Virus record (IMG/VR): IMGVR_UViG_3300008120_000149
Location: 1 to 45,079 of that record
Source: a virus
Length of the DNA: 45,079 bases
Reading direction: 5' to 3' (one strand)
The position numbers were made by a program, and so were the translations under genes. Below, in pieces: positions 1 to 9,672 of this stretch; position 1 is the stretch's first letter; every line of letters starts with the position of its first letter. The notes beneath the pieces were generated by a model. That model was not told where the DNA came from. It was given only the letters and a program-made list of their open reading frames with translations, and made no database searches.

Positions 1-2640
1 AAGTCCTTGAGTACCTTGTGTTCCTTGAGTACCTTGAGTACCTTGAAGTCCTTGAGTACCTTGAGAACCTTGAGTTGTTCCAGCAGGTCCTTGAACACCT
101 TGAGTACCTTGAGTTCCTTGAGTACCTTGAAGTCCTTGAGTACCTTGAGAACCTTGAGTTGTTCCAGCAGGTCCTTGAACTCCTTGAGTACCTTGAGTTC
201 CTTGTGTTCCTTGATTACTTAAACCTTGAACACCTTGAACACCTTGACGACCTTGAGTACCTTGTGTTCCTTGTGTTCCTTGAAGTCCTTGAGTACCTTG
301 TGTTCCTTGATTACTTAAACCTTGAACACCTTGAGTTCCTTGAAGTCCTTGAGTACCTTGAGTTCCTTGATTACTTAAACCCTGAACACCTTGAGTTCCT
401 TGAGTACCTTGACGACCTTGAGTACCTTGAGTACCTTGAGTACCTTGATTACTTAAACCTTGAACACCTTGAGTACCTTGAGGTCCTTGAGTTCCTTGAT
501 CTCCTTGAGTTCCTTGAGTTCCTTGAAAATCTCCGCGAGCTCCTCTAAGCCCTTGAACACCCTGATCCCCCTGAACACCTTGAAAATTACTTAAAGATCC
601 TTGGACACCTTGGACACCTTGAGTTCCTTGAACACCTTGAGTACCTTGAGATCCTTGGGTGCCTTGGGTTCCTTGGGTTCCTTGATTACTTAATCCCTGA
701 ATCCCTTGAGTACCTTGAGTACCTTGGGTTCCTTGGGTTCCTTGATTACTTAATCCCTGAATCCCTTGAGTTCCTTGAGTACCTTGAGATCCTTGGGTTC
801 CTTGGGTTCCTTGATTACTTAATCCCTGAATCCCTTGAGTTCCTTGAGTACCTTGAGTACCTTGAGTTCCTTGATTACTTAAACCTTGAACACCTTGAAC
901 ACCTTGAACACCTTGACGACCTTGAGTACCTTGTGTTCCTTGAGTTCCTTGAAGTCCCTGACTACCCTGAGTTCCTTGATTACTTAAACCTTGAACACCT
1001 TGAGTACCTTGAGTACCCTGAAGTCCTTGAATACCCTGAGCCCCATATTCTCCACTAAGTCCCTGAGTACCCTGAGATCCTTGAATTCCCTGAGTTCCTT
1101 GAAGTCCCTGACTACCCTGAGTTCCTTGATTACTTAAACCTTGAACACCTTGAGACCCCTGAAGTCCTTGATTGCCCCGAGTGCCTTGAGTGCCTTGAGA
1201 TCCTTGAATTCCTTGATTACTTAATCCTTGAACACCTTGAGTACCTTGAGTACCTTGAATACCTTGTGTTCCTTGTGTTCCTTGAGATCCTTGATTACTT
1301 AGACCTTGAACGCCTTGGGTTCCTTGAATACCTTGTGTTCCTTGAGTTCCTTGAGTTCCTTGAGTTCCTTGAATTCCCTGATTACTCAGACCTTGGATAC
1401 CTTGAATTCCTTGGGCACCTTGAATCCCCTGGGCACCATATTCTCCACTAAGTCCTTGAGTACCTTGAAGACCTTGAAGACCTTGAAGACCTTGAGTTCC
1501 TTGAGAACCTTGAGTACCTTGATTACTTAAACCCTGAACACCTTGAGACCCCTGAAGTCCTTGAGTACCTTGAGTACCTTGAGACCCAACTCCCTGCGTT
1601 CCTTGAACACCTTGAACGCCTTGAACACCTTGAACGCCTTGAACCCCCTGAGATCCATATTCTCCACTAAGTCCTTGGATGCCTTGAAGTCCTTGATTAC
1701 CCAACAATCCTTGAAGTCCTTGAGCACCTTGAGTGCCCTGAGACCCAACCCCCGGTGTTCCTTGAACACCTTGAGCACCTTGAGCACCTTGAGTTCCTTG
1801 AGTTCCTTGAGTACCTTGAGTTCCTTGATTACCCAGAAGACCTTGAACACCCTGGGTTCCTTGTGCCCCATATTCTCCACTAAATCCCTGAGTACCTTGA
1901 GTACCTTGAGTACCTTGATTACCCAGAACGCCTTGAGACCCCTGAATTCCTTGATTACCTTGAGATCCTTGAAGTCCCTGAATACCTTGCGTTCCCTGAA
2001 GACCTTGAACACCTTGTGCCCCATATTCTCCACTAAATCCCTGAGTACCTTGAGTACCTTGAAGTCCCAGAATACCTTGGATACCTTGGACACCTTGGAT
2101 ACCTTGAGTACCTTGATCACCTAAAAGACCTTGAACACCCTGATTACCTTGTGCTCCATATTCTCCACTAAATCCCTGAGTACCTTGAGTGCCTTGAGTA
2201 CCTTGAATTCCTTGATTACTTAAACCTTGAGTGCCTTGAGTACCTTGAGTACCTTGATCACCTAAAAGACCTTGATCACCTAAAAGACCTTGGACACCTT
2301 GGATACCTTGATCACCTAAAAGACCTTGGACACCCTGATTACCTTGTGCTCCATATTCTCCACTAAATCCCTGAGTACCTTGAGTACCTTGAGTACCTTG
2401 ATCACCTAAAAGACCTTGGACACCTTGAGTTCCTTGAGTTCCTTGAAGTCCTTGAAGTCCTTGAGTTCCTTGATCACCTTGAGATCCATATTCTCCACTA
2501 AATCCTTGAGTTCCCTGAGTTCCTTGGAAATTACTTAAAGGACCTTGTATTCCTTGTGTTCCTTGATCTCCTATAAATCCTTGAGTTCCCTGAGTTCCTT
2601 GACCACCAAAAACTCCCCGAATTCCCTGAACTCCCTGAAG
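1..2640. repeat. 9-bp tandem DNA repeat encoding Gly-X-Gln triplets
   Basis: The plus strand is a near-continuous run of 9-base units of the type ACCTTGAGT, with variants in three or four positions. On the minus strand each unit reads Gly-X-Gln. The CAAGG core is almost invariant, while the X codon varies (ACT, CTT, GTT, ATT). Higher-order units ending in a GEYGAQG or GLSNQG module recur every 100 to 400 bases. Such repeats can expand or contract by slippage or recombination, and short-read assemblies here may be collapsed. Confidence 0.9.
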
Positions 2641-2793
2641 ACTATTAGCTTCTCTTGTTGCTTTAAGTGATGGAGAATATCCAATAGTTACTTTGTTAAT
2701 TTCTTGGTGTGACGAAGTTGTCGCAACAGAAATTTGTGCGGATGATCCAACAACAATATTATAACCAGTACTTCCAAGAGAAACTGAAGGCAT
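1..2793 (-). CDS. Collagen-like giant virion protein, C-terminus cut by window edge
   Basis: I translated this frame by hand; it is open from the ATG at 2793 to the left edge, 931 codons with no stop in the parts read. The start makes a TAATG overlap with the stop of the upstream gene. Residues 1 to about 51 form a non-repetitive head (MPSVSLGSTGYNIVVGSS...). After that almost everything is Gly-X-Gln triplets (GTQ, GLQ, GIQ, GVQ). The run is broken by recurring short modules: GLSNQG, GEYGAQG, GLLGDQG and PLSNFQG. The repeat phase is the same at both ends, so no frameshift is apparent. Proline is nearly absent, unlike animal collagen. The position after a giant fibre gene and the relation to the other collagen-like gene at 11874-14846 suggest a tail fibre or fibrous virion decoration. 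That role is inference; the C-terminal domain, which might define it, lies outside the window. Confidence 0.85.
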   Translation of the reverse strand, partial: MPSVSLGSTGYNIVVGSSAQISVATTSSHQEINKVTIGYSPSLKATREANSLQGVQGIRGVFGGQGTQGTQGFIGDQGTQGIQGPLSNFQGTQGTQGFSGEYGSQGDQGTQGLQGLQGTQGTQGVQGLLGDQGTQGTQGTQGFSGEYGAQGNQGVQGLLGDQGIQGVQGLLGDQGLLGDQGTQGTQGTQGLSNQGIQGTQGTQGTQGFSGEYGAQGNQGVQGLLGDQGTQGIQGVQGIQGILGLQGTQGTQGFSGEYGAQGVQGLQGTQGIQGLQGSQGNQGIQGSQGVLGNQGTQGTQGTQGFSGEYGAQGTQGVQGLLGNQGTQGTQGTQGTQGAQGAQGVQGTPGVGSQGTQGAQGLQGLLGNQGLQGIQGLSGEYGSQGVQGVQGVQGVQGVQGTQGVGSQGTQGTQGLQGSQGVQGLSNQGTQGSQGTQGLQGLQGLQGTQGLSGEYGAQGIQGAQGIQGIQGLSNQGIQGTQGTQGTQGTQGIQGTQGVQGLSNQGSQGTQGTQGIQGTQGTQGVQGLSNQGIQGSQGTQGTRGNQGLQGSQGVQGLSNQGTQGSQGLQGTQGIQGSQGTQGLSGEYGAQGIQGLQGTQGTQGVQGLSNQGTQGSQGLQGTQGTQGTQGRQGVQGVQGVQGLSNQGTQGTQGTQGTQGIQGLSNQGTQGTQGSQGTQGTQGIQGLSNQGTQGTQGTQGTQGIQGLSNQGTQGTQGTQGSQGTQGVQGTQGVQGVQGSLSNFQGVQGDQGVQGLRGARGDFQGTQGTQGDQGTQGPQGTQGVQGLSNQGTQGTQGTQGRQGTQGTQGVQGLSNQGTQGTQGLQGTQGVQGLSNQGTQGTQGLQGTQGTQGTQGRQGVQGVQGLSNQGTQGTQGTQGVQGPAGTTQGSQGTQGLQGTQGTQGTQGVQGPAGTTQGSQGTQGLQGTQGTQGTQGTQGL

Positions 2794-3125
2794 TATAGGG
2801 ATTCTGTGGGATTTACTATCACCATACCATCCACAACTTTTGTTTTTTTGCCGATGGAAGAAATGACAATTACATCATAATAATATCTTCCAGGACTCAG
2901 ACTAGAGGTAATTGTATTTGCAAGAGAGACAACTACCTGTCCAGCAGCAGAAACAATTCCTACATTAAAAGATGTAGAAGAAATTGATTCTGGGTGTTTT
3001 TTAATCTTTGATACTCCACTATGGCCAGTCAAATCCAAAGGAGATCCGTCAGGGTTATTGACAGTAAAAACTTCTTGATAATCTGTACCCTTCTCTATGA
3101 CAATATTGACTGACGGAACTGCCAT
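2793..3125 (-). CDS. Small beta-rich virion protein, possible BppU-type N-terminal fold
   Basis: 110 residues with no signal peptide or membrane segment. It starts MAVPSVNIVIEKGTDY and has features common in small phage Ig-like adaptors: an early DGSPLDLTG stretch and alternating hydrophobic strands through the C-terminal half. This resembles the N-terminal domain of BppU-like receptor-binding protein adaptors, which is a pattern impression and not a proven match. A good Shine-Dalgarno (AAGGA) precedes the ATG and an ATAAATA late-promoter-like motif lies about 23 bases upstream. Its stop overlaps the start of the collagen-like gene by one base (TAATG), so the two are probably translationally coupled and may assemble together. 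Alternative: an independent structural protein of unknown role. Confidence 0.8.
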   Translation of the reverse strand: MAVPSVNIVIEKGTDYQEVFTVNNPDGSPLDLTGHSGVSKIKKHPESISSTSFNVGIVSAAGQVVVSLANTITSSLSPGRYYYDVIVISSIGKKTKVVDGMVIVNPTESL

Positions 3126-3147
3126 TTCCTTAAATTATTCTTTTAGT

Positions 3148-3154
3148 TATTTAT
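3148..3154 (-). promoter_or_regulatory. Late-promoter-like ATAAATA motif
   Basis: The minus strand reads AAATAAATAAC about 23 bases before the 3125 start codon, in the 66-base gap after the giant fibre gene. It resembles the TATAAATA late promoter of T4-like phages. The surrounding sequence is very AT-rich, so a chance match is possible. Confidence 0.45.
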
Positions 3155-3191
3155 TTAATAATAAAAAAGAATTATTTAATACTTTTAAGAA

Positions 3192-6100
3192 TCAACTCAA
3201 TCCTGAACCAGAAATCACAAACGTAGTTGTTATTCCAGAAACACAAAGTATGTTACATACTCCATATTGAGCAAGTGTTCTATTTCCACTAGATGCTGTT
3301 CCAGCAAGACGAAGTATTACATTTGTTCCTTGAGTGATTGTTTGATTGGAACTAGAATTATTAAAAATTGCAACGGTGTCTCCAGTAGAGAATACACCTG
3401 CAGGCACAGTAACTCCTCCAGTAGTAATCGAAATATGTTTTCCAGAATCAGAAACATCTAAGATATAAGCAGAAGTTTTTGGATTCTGAGGAATAGTCTT
3501 AGAATATGTAGAGCTGGTTGCATTTCCATCAAACGTAGTTGCAGTTAATGTATTACTAACTCCATTATAAGTTAATCCACTATCAATAAATACATTTTGC
3601 GCACCTGTAGATTGATTCGCTACGAGAACTACAGAATTTGTTGTATCAGCGGATGTTGTTGCAGAAATATTAACATTAGTTGCATTTGTTGCAGTACCAA
3701 AAAATGAATTGGCAGTCACAATACCAGCAACATTTATACCCGAAGAGCTAATTGTTACCCCAGATCCAACAATTACTGATGTAGCAGTTACTTTTCCTGT
3801 TATAGATACGCCATCAATAAGAGTGGAAAGTTTTTCAGAATTATCATAGTATAACTTTACATCTCCACCATATGTTGCAGTAATGGCATTTTTTTGAGAA
3901 GTTCCATCACTATTCAACAATCTAATATAAGTTGTATAATTCGTTGCACCAGAATTGGTATATAAATCAATATACTTATCACTTGGAGTTATAAATCCCA
4001 ATCTTCCACTCAACTCAATAGTTCCATTTGTAGTTGAAGTTCTTAAAGGATCTTCAATAACTTTTAGATCTCCATATGCAGTTAATATTCCTGCAGTACC
4101 ATTTTCAAGTTTAAATGTATAATCAGTAGTGCTTGTTCCTACATTATGAAAATCAACAACTTTTCCAAGCTCTACAACACCAGAGGCAGAAATAGTAGGA
4201 ACCACTGTCCATCTATTACCAGAAGATCCAGTAAGAGTGTGATTATTTAATATTTGAGCCGTGCTAAGTCCAGTAAAGGTAAGAGTAGAAATGCCAGTTG
4301 AAGAATTAAATTGAGAGGCAATAGTAATATTATTTCCCTTAAAATTAATTGCACTAGAGAATCCAACATATCCACCTTCAGTACCAACTCCAACTCCAAG
4401 CAAATCTTCAATTGATCCTATTTTACCAAAAATCTTCCATTCATTATTTCTTGTATAAACCCATCCGAAATAATCAGTGCTACTTGGATTAGAATTGTAC
4501 TGAACATCTCCAGGATTTCCTGCAATAGTTGGTTCAGTTTCGCCAGAAGTATATTTTCTGGAAACAGCGTTTTCTCCTTGTATAAACAAAGAATTAACTT
4601 CAAATCCTTTCGGCGATAATGAAGTGACTTTTTCATTGAATACTACAGGACCTTTAAATTCAGAAATTACATTGCCATCAGGTCCACCATCAACACTTAT
4701 TGATCTTGTAAAATTACCTTCCACAGAATTTATAAGATTTATGTTAGGGATATTTCCAATATCTTCGCCAGTAACCGTAGGAATTGGAGTATCGAATATT
4801 TCCTCTACTCCACTTAGAATACTTGTTTTTTTATTTCCAGTATATGATGTTCCTTTATCATTCATACCACTATAGAAAGTGGCACCACCTTCTCTTCTAG
4901 TGGATTGAGATAGTATTTCTTCAGTGCCAGTAATTTGTCTGTTTTGTTTGTCAGGGAAAGATGTAGAATAATTTCCAGGACCAAATCCAACATACTCAAA
5001 AGTATGTCCAGAAGCACGAAGAATAGAGTGTCTTCGCATCTCAACTGGTTTAATTAGAATTTGTCTCAGTATAGATCCACTTGCGTGAATTGATGCTCTA
5101 CTTCCCAAAACACCACGTTGAATATCAATACTGCTTAGATATGGAGGAGTTCCAGTAAAAGTTATTTTTCTAACTTGAATTATTTCATCATCAACCTGGA
5201 AATAATCGCCAACATTAATATCCAAATTTCCAATACTAGTAATAGAACTAAAATTAGTAGTTGTACTTGAGGAAAGTTGAGCAGAAAGTGTAGCGGTAAT
5301 TCCAAAAGAAATTGGAACCATTCTTCCACTTAAGTTTTCATAGTTAGAAGTAATTTCACCGTCATTTGAAGTTACTCCTAACGGATATGCATAAATTGTT
5401 CCCGAAACTGCAGGAACGTTTGTACTCACACCAACATTAAGAATAAAACTTGTAGATGCAACTTTTTCTTTTACTATAAAATCTCCATTATAAAAACTAT
5501 TGGATGCTCCAACAATTTTTACTTTATTATTCGCATAAAAATCATGATTGCTAGAAGTAGTAACTGTTGCCAATCCAGTAACATTGTTATAAGCAATACT
5601 TGACACAGAAAGAGACTTTCCACAATCATAAACATAAGCATCATTAGTAACTATTGATCCTATTCCAGATGTACTATGATTAGAAACTGAATCAAAAGAA
5701 ATTGCAGTAAATCTATTTCTAGATCCAACAGTAACGTTAGAAATTCTATATAAAGTATTATATCCCTTTGTTCTTTCTGAAGTGACGCCAGAAATTCTAA
5801 CTACATCGCCTACATTGTTAGAAATTGCAGCAACTCTTAGTACAACAGGAACGTGTCCGGTAGTTGTTGCTATTCCTACTACAGAGAAAGTATTTCCAAT
5901 ACCATAAGCACTTCCCCCATCCATTATCTTAAACTGGGTTACATTTCCACTACTATTAGTAACAACTTTTAATGTTGCTCCACTTCCGATAGTAGATCCA
6001 GCAACCCCAACTAACGTTGCATTATAAAAAGTTCCTTCAGTATAATTAACTCCTTTTTGACTACTATTAACATATTCTAATTTTGTAATTCTACCAAGAC

Positions 6101-9100
6101 CATGATCAACTGAAGTATAAATTTCGTGAGTTGTAGCATTGCTCGAAACTATATTTGTAATTCCTATTCCAGAACCATTATCTAACAATATTTTAGAAAC
6201 TGTTTCTTTAGTAATGCTACTTTGAACATCATCAACAACAACTTCTCCTATTGGAGACGATACTGCAAAGCATTTCGTCTCGTTTGGATCAGAAATTGGA
6301 TAATCTCTATTTGTTTGAGGATAAAGTTCTTTGACTGGTTGCGAGAACTTCTCTCCCGTAAATGGATTATCTACAGGACTGTTTGAAGAATTTAAAACAG
6401 TTAAGTAATAAATTCCATCTTGCTTATTTTCAATATATTTTTGATATTCTTCAACTCTATAAACATAATAAACATTATTATATTTTTTCCTCTTAAAATA
6501 TGGCAGTGAAGTAGTTCTGCTTTGAATGTTATTAGTAAAAGTACCTGGATTGGAAGATACATTCACTGAAAAATGCTTAGAACTACTAATACCAACAATA
6601 TTGAAAGTTCCATTATATCCAGCATTTTTTTGTCCAGAGGTATTATTTGTGCTGGTTATGTTTAATATTTCAATTTGATCCCCAATTCTTAAATTATGAG
6701 GAAGTTCTGTAGTAATACTTGCAATATTAGAAGACCAAGTTGCATTTGAAACAATTCTAAAATTTCTTAATTCGTTGCGATTTGAAATTGATGTAGATCC
6801 AGTGTGATCAAAATACTTTGTTATCTCAGTATTATTTTTACCAATAGTGCTATTAGATTCTTGGACAATATATCCTTCGCTAGGTGGTTTTGCGTAAGAT
6901 CCACCCAAATCTTTTGGTATTACATATCTTAGTCTATAGATAGTATCTATAGAATTTCTATCATCACCTTTACGTTTAATGTATGTTCTAGAAGTTGAAG
7001 GTATAGTAAGAGCACTTATGGTAGTGTAAATATCATTCGGTCCTTCTACACTAATATACCACTGCTTATTAGAATCATCCCATTGAATTGGATGACCAAT
7101 ATCATTAGAATTTTTATCAGATACTCTACTTACAATTTCTAATTCACCACCTCTATTATTAATTGTTATTGCATTACCTACAGTAGCATCACTCTGTGTT
7201 TTTGCTAATTTGATAGTATTAGATGAAGCATTAATTATATAATAAACAGTATTTGGAATGAGTCCATCAGGAAGATGTCCAGTATTACTTAAAACTCTTA
7301 CAGTTTCTCCAGTAGAAAAAGAATGAGTAGCAGTAAGAGTTAAAGTATTACTTGAAATAGAATTAGTTCCAGAACTTCTAGCAACATATGACACTTTTTC
7401 ATATGAATTTGATGTTCCAGGAATTGTTATTGTTGCACTTTTTTCAACTCCACTAATAACAACGTTCAATTTATCAATTGGTTTTGCACCAATTCTATAT
7501 CCCTGAAGTACGTTGTCGGGAGGAATATCTTTATTCGTCTGACTATACAGATATAATCTAGCATTATTTGCTACTGATTTTGTTCTTGATATATCAATAG
7601 CATAAAATTCAACTGCATTTTCTTTTGTTGTTATTTCCTTTGGTGGTATAATGTGAGTGATATATCCACAATCATCTTGAGAAAACGCATTAGATCTAAA
7701 TCCAGATGCAATTAATGCCTTTGCCCCAAAGTTAGAGTTTGAGTTTGTAATAGATTGATCGCCACCGCTTTCTACTACAAATTGTTCTGCATATCCAATA
7801 GCAAATATAGAAACGTTTTGTATAAACGCATCATTTATACATTTAATGTGGAAATTTCTATAACTTGGTTTAAATATTGCTCTAGAGTTTGTACTAATAT
7901 TCTCATTGCCTGCCGTTTCATTTCCAACATATGTTCCAGAGTCTTCACTATAAACTACAAAAGCATTATCATCTTTCTGCAATCCAATCCCAGTGAATTG
8001 GGCAACAACCATAGACTTAAATCCAAGAGCCTTACTTCCATCAGCAAGAAGTCCGCACATTCCATAAACAGATCTCAAAGAACAATTGAAAATATATGGA
8101 GATGCAGAATTTACCGTATCTGAAGTAAGAGTTATTGTAGAAGATCCATTAACAGTTGGTGCTGGTGATGGAGTTGATGAAGTTTTATATTTGAATTGAG
8201 TGCTACTTAATTTTTCAAAAACAACATAATTTCCATTACAAACTGTAGGGGTTACTCCCGAAACACGTATGGGAGTATCTACTTCCAATCCAATGATTTC
8301 GGACGAAAGTGTAACAGTAATTGTATTTCCAGATGCAGAAATGCTGGATATTACTGAACTTTCTCCAGTAGAACCAACAATTCTATATTCATCTACTTTT
8401 GGTTCAATATCCAAAGAAGCACTTGGATAATCATTTAATATTTCTCTACCTGAAGATGGACCATACCCAAGACCTATTTTTTCATAATATATTTCAAGGT
8501 CTGTTCTTCCATAAGAAAGAACGTTATTAACGCCATCAGCATACTCAAAAACAGTAAGTTTATGGTGCGAAAAATTAGGAGTAGATGTAGTGCTACTATA
8601 ATCAATATAGCAAAAATCATTCTGATCTGCATCAAAAACTGAAAATTGCCAAAAATAGCATCCACCAGTTACTCTAAAAATACAAGACCTATCAACATTA
8701 TCATTTAAAGGATTTGGAATATATTTTGGTCTTATTTTAGTTTTTCTAAGATCCAAACCTACAATAGATGTTCCACGAGGTACAATTACCCCACCATAAA
8801 CACTATTAAATTTATAAAGTTCATTTATTGGGTCATTTAAATCAAAATTAGATTCTAAGGTGAATTCAGATACAGATGATACTCCCGGCACTACTCCAGG
8901 TCTATTATCTATAATGTGATCTCCTGGATATAATAAAATAGTAGTTCTAGCAAACTTATCATTATTCAATCCACTTTGATAAGAAAATCTTGATGCTTCA
9001 ATCAGAGCTCTTTGAATGGTTTTAAAAGGTCTGGTTAAAGAATTTCCTTGATTTTCAATACTATCTGTAGAATCTAAACTATTAGGATCTACATATATGA

Positions 9101-9149
9101 TTGTTCCACGAACTGACTTGATAAAATTTTCTAATCTAGAAAGACCCAT
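3192..9149 (-). CDS. Giant tail-fibre-like structural protein (1985 aa)
   Basis: At 1985 residues this is the largest complete gene here. The N-terminus (MGLSRLENFIKSVRGTIIYVDPN..., then PFKTIQRALIEASRF and LLYPGDH) has the look of a right-handed beta-helix of the pectate-lyase or DUF1565 kind, shared by several cyanophage virion proteins. The middle is a long Ser/Thr/Asn/Gly-rich array of beta strands with recurring 'GxGxTFSVVG' and 'VRISGVTS' type stretches. The last 450 residues resemble fibre shafts and tips (DVQYNSNPSSTDYFGW; GRLGFITPSDKYIDLYT), ending in a compact beta domain (TITQGTNVILRLAG...). I see no S74 self-cleaving chaperone and no transmembrane segment. A late-promoter-like GATAAATAATC lies 27-37 bases upstream. 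It is probably a distal tail or long tail fibre component. The exact T4 counterpart is unclear. Confidence 0.85.
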   Translation of the reverse strand: MGLSRLENFIKSVRGTIIYVDPNSLDSTDSIENQGNSLTRPFKTIQRALIEASRFSYQSGLNNDKFARTTILLYPGDHIIDNRPGVVPGVSSVSEFTLESNFDLNDPINELYKFNSVYGGVIVPRGTSIVGLDLRKTKIRPKYIPNPLNDNVDRSCIFRVTGGCYFWQFSVFDADQNDFCYIDYSSTTSTPNFSHHKLTVFEYADGVNNVLSYGRTDLEIYYEKIGLGYGPSSGREILNDYPSASLDIEPKVDEYRIVGSTGESSVISSISASGNTITVTLSSEIIGLEVDTPIRVSGVTPTVCNGNYVVFEKLSSTQFKYKTSSTPSPAPTVNGSSTITLTSDTVNSASPYIFNCSLRSVYGMCGLLADGSKALGFKSMVVAQFTGIGLQKDDNAFVVYSEDSGTYVGNETAGNENISTNSRAIFKPSYRNFHIKCINDAFIQNVSIFAIGYAEQFVVESGGDQSITNSNSNFGAKALIASGFRSNAFSQDDCGYITHIIPPKEITTKENAVEFYAIDISRTKSVANNARLYLYSQTNKDIPPDNVLQGYRIGAKPIDKLNVVISGVEKSATITIPGTSNSYEKVSYVARSSGTNSISSNTLTLTATHSFSTGETVRVLSNTGHLPDGLIPNTVYYIINASSNTIKLAKTQSDATVGNAITINNRGGELEIVSRVSDKNSNDIGHPIQWDDSNKQWYISVEGPNDIYTTISALTIPSTSRTYIKRKGDDRNSIDTIYRLRYVIPKDLGGSYAKPPSEGYIVQESNSTIGKNNTEITKYFDHTGSTSISNRNELRNFRIVSNATWSSNIASITTELPHNLRIGDQIEILNITSTNNTSGQKNAGYNGTFNIVGISSSKHFSVNVSSNPGTFTNNIQSRTTSLPYFKRKKYNNVYYVYRVEEYQKYIENKQDGIYYLTVLNSSNSPVDNPFTGEKFSQPVKELYPQTNRDYPISDPNETKCFAVSSPIGEVVVDDVQSSITKETVSKILLDNGSGIGITNIVSSNATTHEIYTSVDHGLGRITKLEYVNSSQKGVNYTEGTFYNATLVGVAGSTIGSGATLKVVTNSSGNVTQFKIMDGGSAYGIGNTFSVVGIATTTGHVPVVLRVAAISNNVGDVVRISGVTSERTKGYNTLYRISNVTVGSRNRFTAISFDSVSNHSTSGIGSIVTNDAYVYDCGKSLSVSSIAYNNVTGLATVTTSSNHDFYANNKVKIVGASNSFYNGDFIVKEKVASTSFILNVGVSTNVPAVSGTIYAYPLGVTSNDGEITSNYENLSGRMVPISFGITATLSAQLSSSTTTNFSSITSIGNLDINVGDYFQVDDEIIQVRKITFTGTPPYLSSIDIQRGVLGSRASIHASGSILRQILIKPVEMRRHSILRASGHTFEYVGFGPGNYSTSFPDKQNRQITGTEEILSQSTRREGGATFYSGMNDKGTSYTGNKKTSILSGVEEIFDTPIPTVTGEDIGNIPNINLINSVEGNFTRSISVDGGPDGNVISEFKGPVVFNEKVTSLSPKGFEVNSLFIQGENAVSRKYTSGETEPTIAGNPGDVQYNSNPSSTDYFGWVYTRNNEWKIFGKIGSIEDLLGVGVGTEGGYVGFSSAINFKGNNITIASQFNSSTGISTLTFTGLSTAQILNNHTLTGSSGNRWTVVPTISASGVVELGKVVDFHNVGTSTTDYTFKLENGTAGILTAYGDLKVIEDPLRTSTTNGTIELSGRLGFITPSDKYIDLYTNSGATNYTTYIRLLNSDGTSQKNAITATYGGDVKLYYDNSEKLSTLIDGVSITGKVTATSVIVGSGVTISSSGINVAGIVTANSFFGTATNATNVNISATTSADTTNSVVLVANQSTGAQNVFIDSGLTYNGVSNTLTATTFDGNATSSTYSKTIPQNPKTSAYILDVSDSGKHISITTGGVTVPAGVFSTGDTVAIFNNSSSNQTITQGTNVILRLAGTASSGNRTLAQYGVCNILCVSGITTTFVISGSGLS

Positions 9150-9175
9150 TTTATTATACTTATAGTTCCGTTATA

Positions 9176-9186
9176 GATTATTTATC
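9176..9186 (-). promoter_or_regulatory. Late promoter (GATAAATAATC) of the giant fibre gene
   Basis: The minus strand reads GATAAATAATC, with the core 27-37 bases upstream of the 9149 ATG. It matches the T4-type late element recognised by the gp55 sigma factor and sits between an intrinsic terminator and the fibre gene. That placement is what would separate early from late transcription. Confidence 0.6.
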
Positions 9187-9190
9187 ATAC

Positions 9191-9214
9191 AAAAAAACCT
9201 CCGGAGGGAGGTTT
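9191..9214 (-). terminator. Rho-independent terminator of the small-gene/tRNA cassette
   Basis: On the minus strand there is a perfect 8-bp stem (AAACCTCC / GGAGGTTT) with a 4-base loop (CTCC), followed directly by a T run. It lies about 20 bases after the stop of the 64-residue gene and just before the late promoter of the giant fibre gene. The T run is on the minus-strand side only, so it acts on leftward transcripts. Confidence 0.9.
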
Positions 9215-9234
9215 CGAGTTATAATTTTTTAAGT

Positions 9235-9429
9235 TTAATTTTCTTCAGATTCAGGAGATTCTGAATTATTATCTTCGGGTTCAACAAATACTGTGTTCAT
9301 CAATTGAGTAGTATTTTCTATTACTTTATCTATTCTCAATATACTATCTTTAATTTCATTTAATTTTAAGGTTAATTCTTCTTTCCGATTTAAAAGACTA
9401 TTAATCTGATTTTGCAATTCTTCACCCAT
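9235..9429 (-). CDS. Small coiled-coil protein, unknown function
   Basis: 64 residues. Residues 5 to about 42 form a heptad-like helix (LQNQINSLLNRKEEL then LKLNEIKDSILRIDKV), followed by an acidic, disordered tail (FVEPEDNNSESPESEEN). This suggests a small oligomerising protein. It is the last gene of the tRNA cassette, with the terminator about 20 bases downstream. No clear Shine-Dalgarno precedes the ATG. I do not recognise a family. Confidence 0.75.
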   Translation of the reverse strand: MGEELQNQINSLLNRKEELTLKLNEIKDSILRIDKVIENTTQLMNTVFVEPEDNNSESPESEEN

Positions 9430-9477
9430 GACTTATAAAACTAAGCGATTACAATTAGTATATATTAAAGTTAAGTT

Positions 9478-9651
9478 TTACTCAGATTGCTTACATTTCA
9501 TCATATACTCTACTGTATTTGCCACATCACCCATAGCATCACGAAGAAATGGTTGCTGTCCTGATTCTTGTTTGATGATTGGTCTCGAATCGTCAGTGAG
9601 TGTCCATCTCCACTGTTTCATAGATTCGCAGTACCATAAGGATATTTTCAT
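9478..9651 (-). CDS. Small conserved-looking cyanophage protein, unknown function
   Basis: I translated this 57-residue frame by hand because it is short. It starts MKISLWYCESMKQWRWTLTD and ends VANTVEYMMKCKQSE before a TAA. The aromatic-rich N-terminus (W6, W14, W16) followed by a polar helical C-terminus is like a compact small domain, not random sequence. It lies between tRNA-Thr and the 64-residue coiled-coil gene on the same strand, with spacings of about 20 and 48 bases, so it belongs to the tRNA cassette. From memory, similar short proteins occur in other cyanomyoviruses. Function unknown. Confidence 0.75.
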   Translation of the reverse strand: MKISLWYCESMKQWRWTLTDDSRPIIKQESGQQPFLRDAMGDVANTVEYMMKCKQSE

Positions 9652-9672
9652 TTATAGTTTTATAAGAACTAA

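Noticed and set aside
7-2124. Long open frames of Ser-Thr-Leu or Leu-Glu-Tyr repeats on the plus strand, and Lys-Val-Phe repeats on the minus strand
   Set aside because: They are other frames of the 9-base repeat. The true frame is the minus-strand Gly-X-Gln frame, which has a unique folded head and correct gene junction.
1-2640. CRISPR array
   Set aside because: Units are 9 bases and coding, with no unique spacers of constant length and no cas genes.
4862-8665. Several 60-120 residue frames inside the giant fibre gene
   Set aside because: No start signal or recognisable domain; they lie wholly inside a well-supported long gene.
9649-9665. Late-promoter-like CTATAAATG before the 57-residue gene
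   Set aside because: It includes the start codon itself; the unit already has a sigma-70 promoter upstream.
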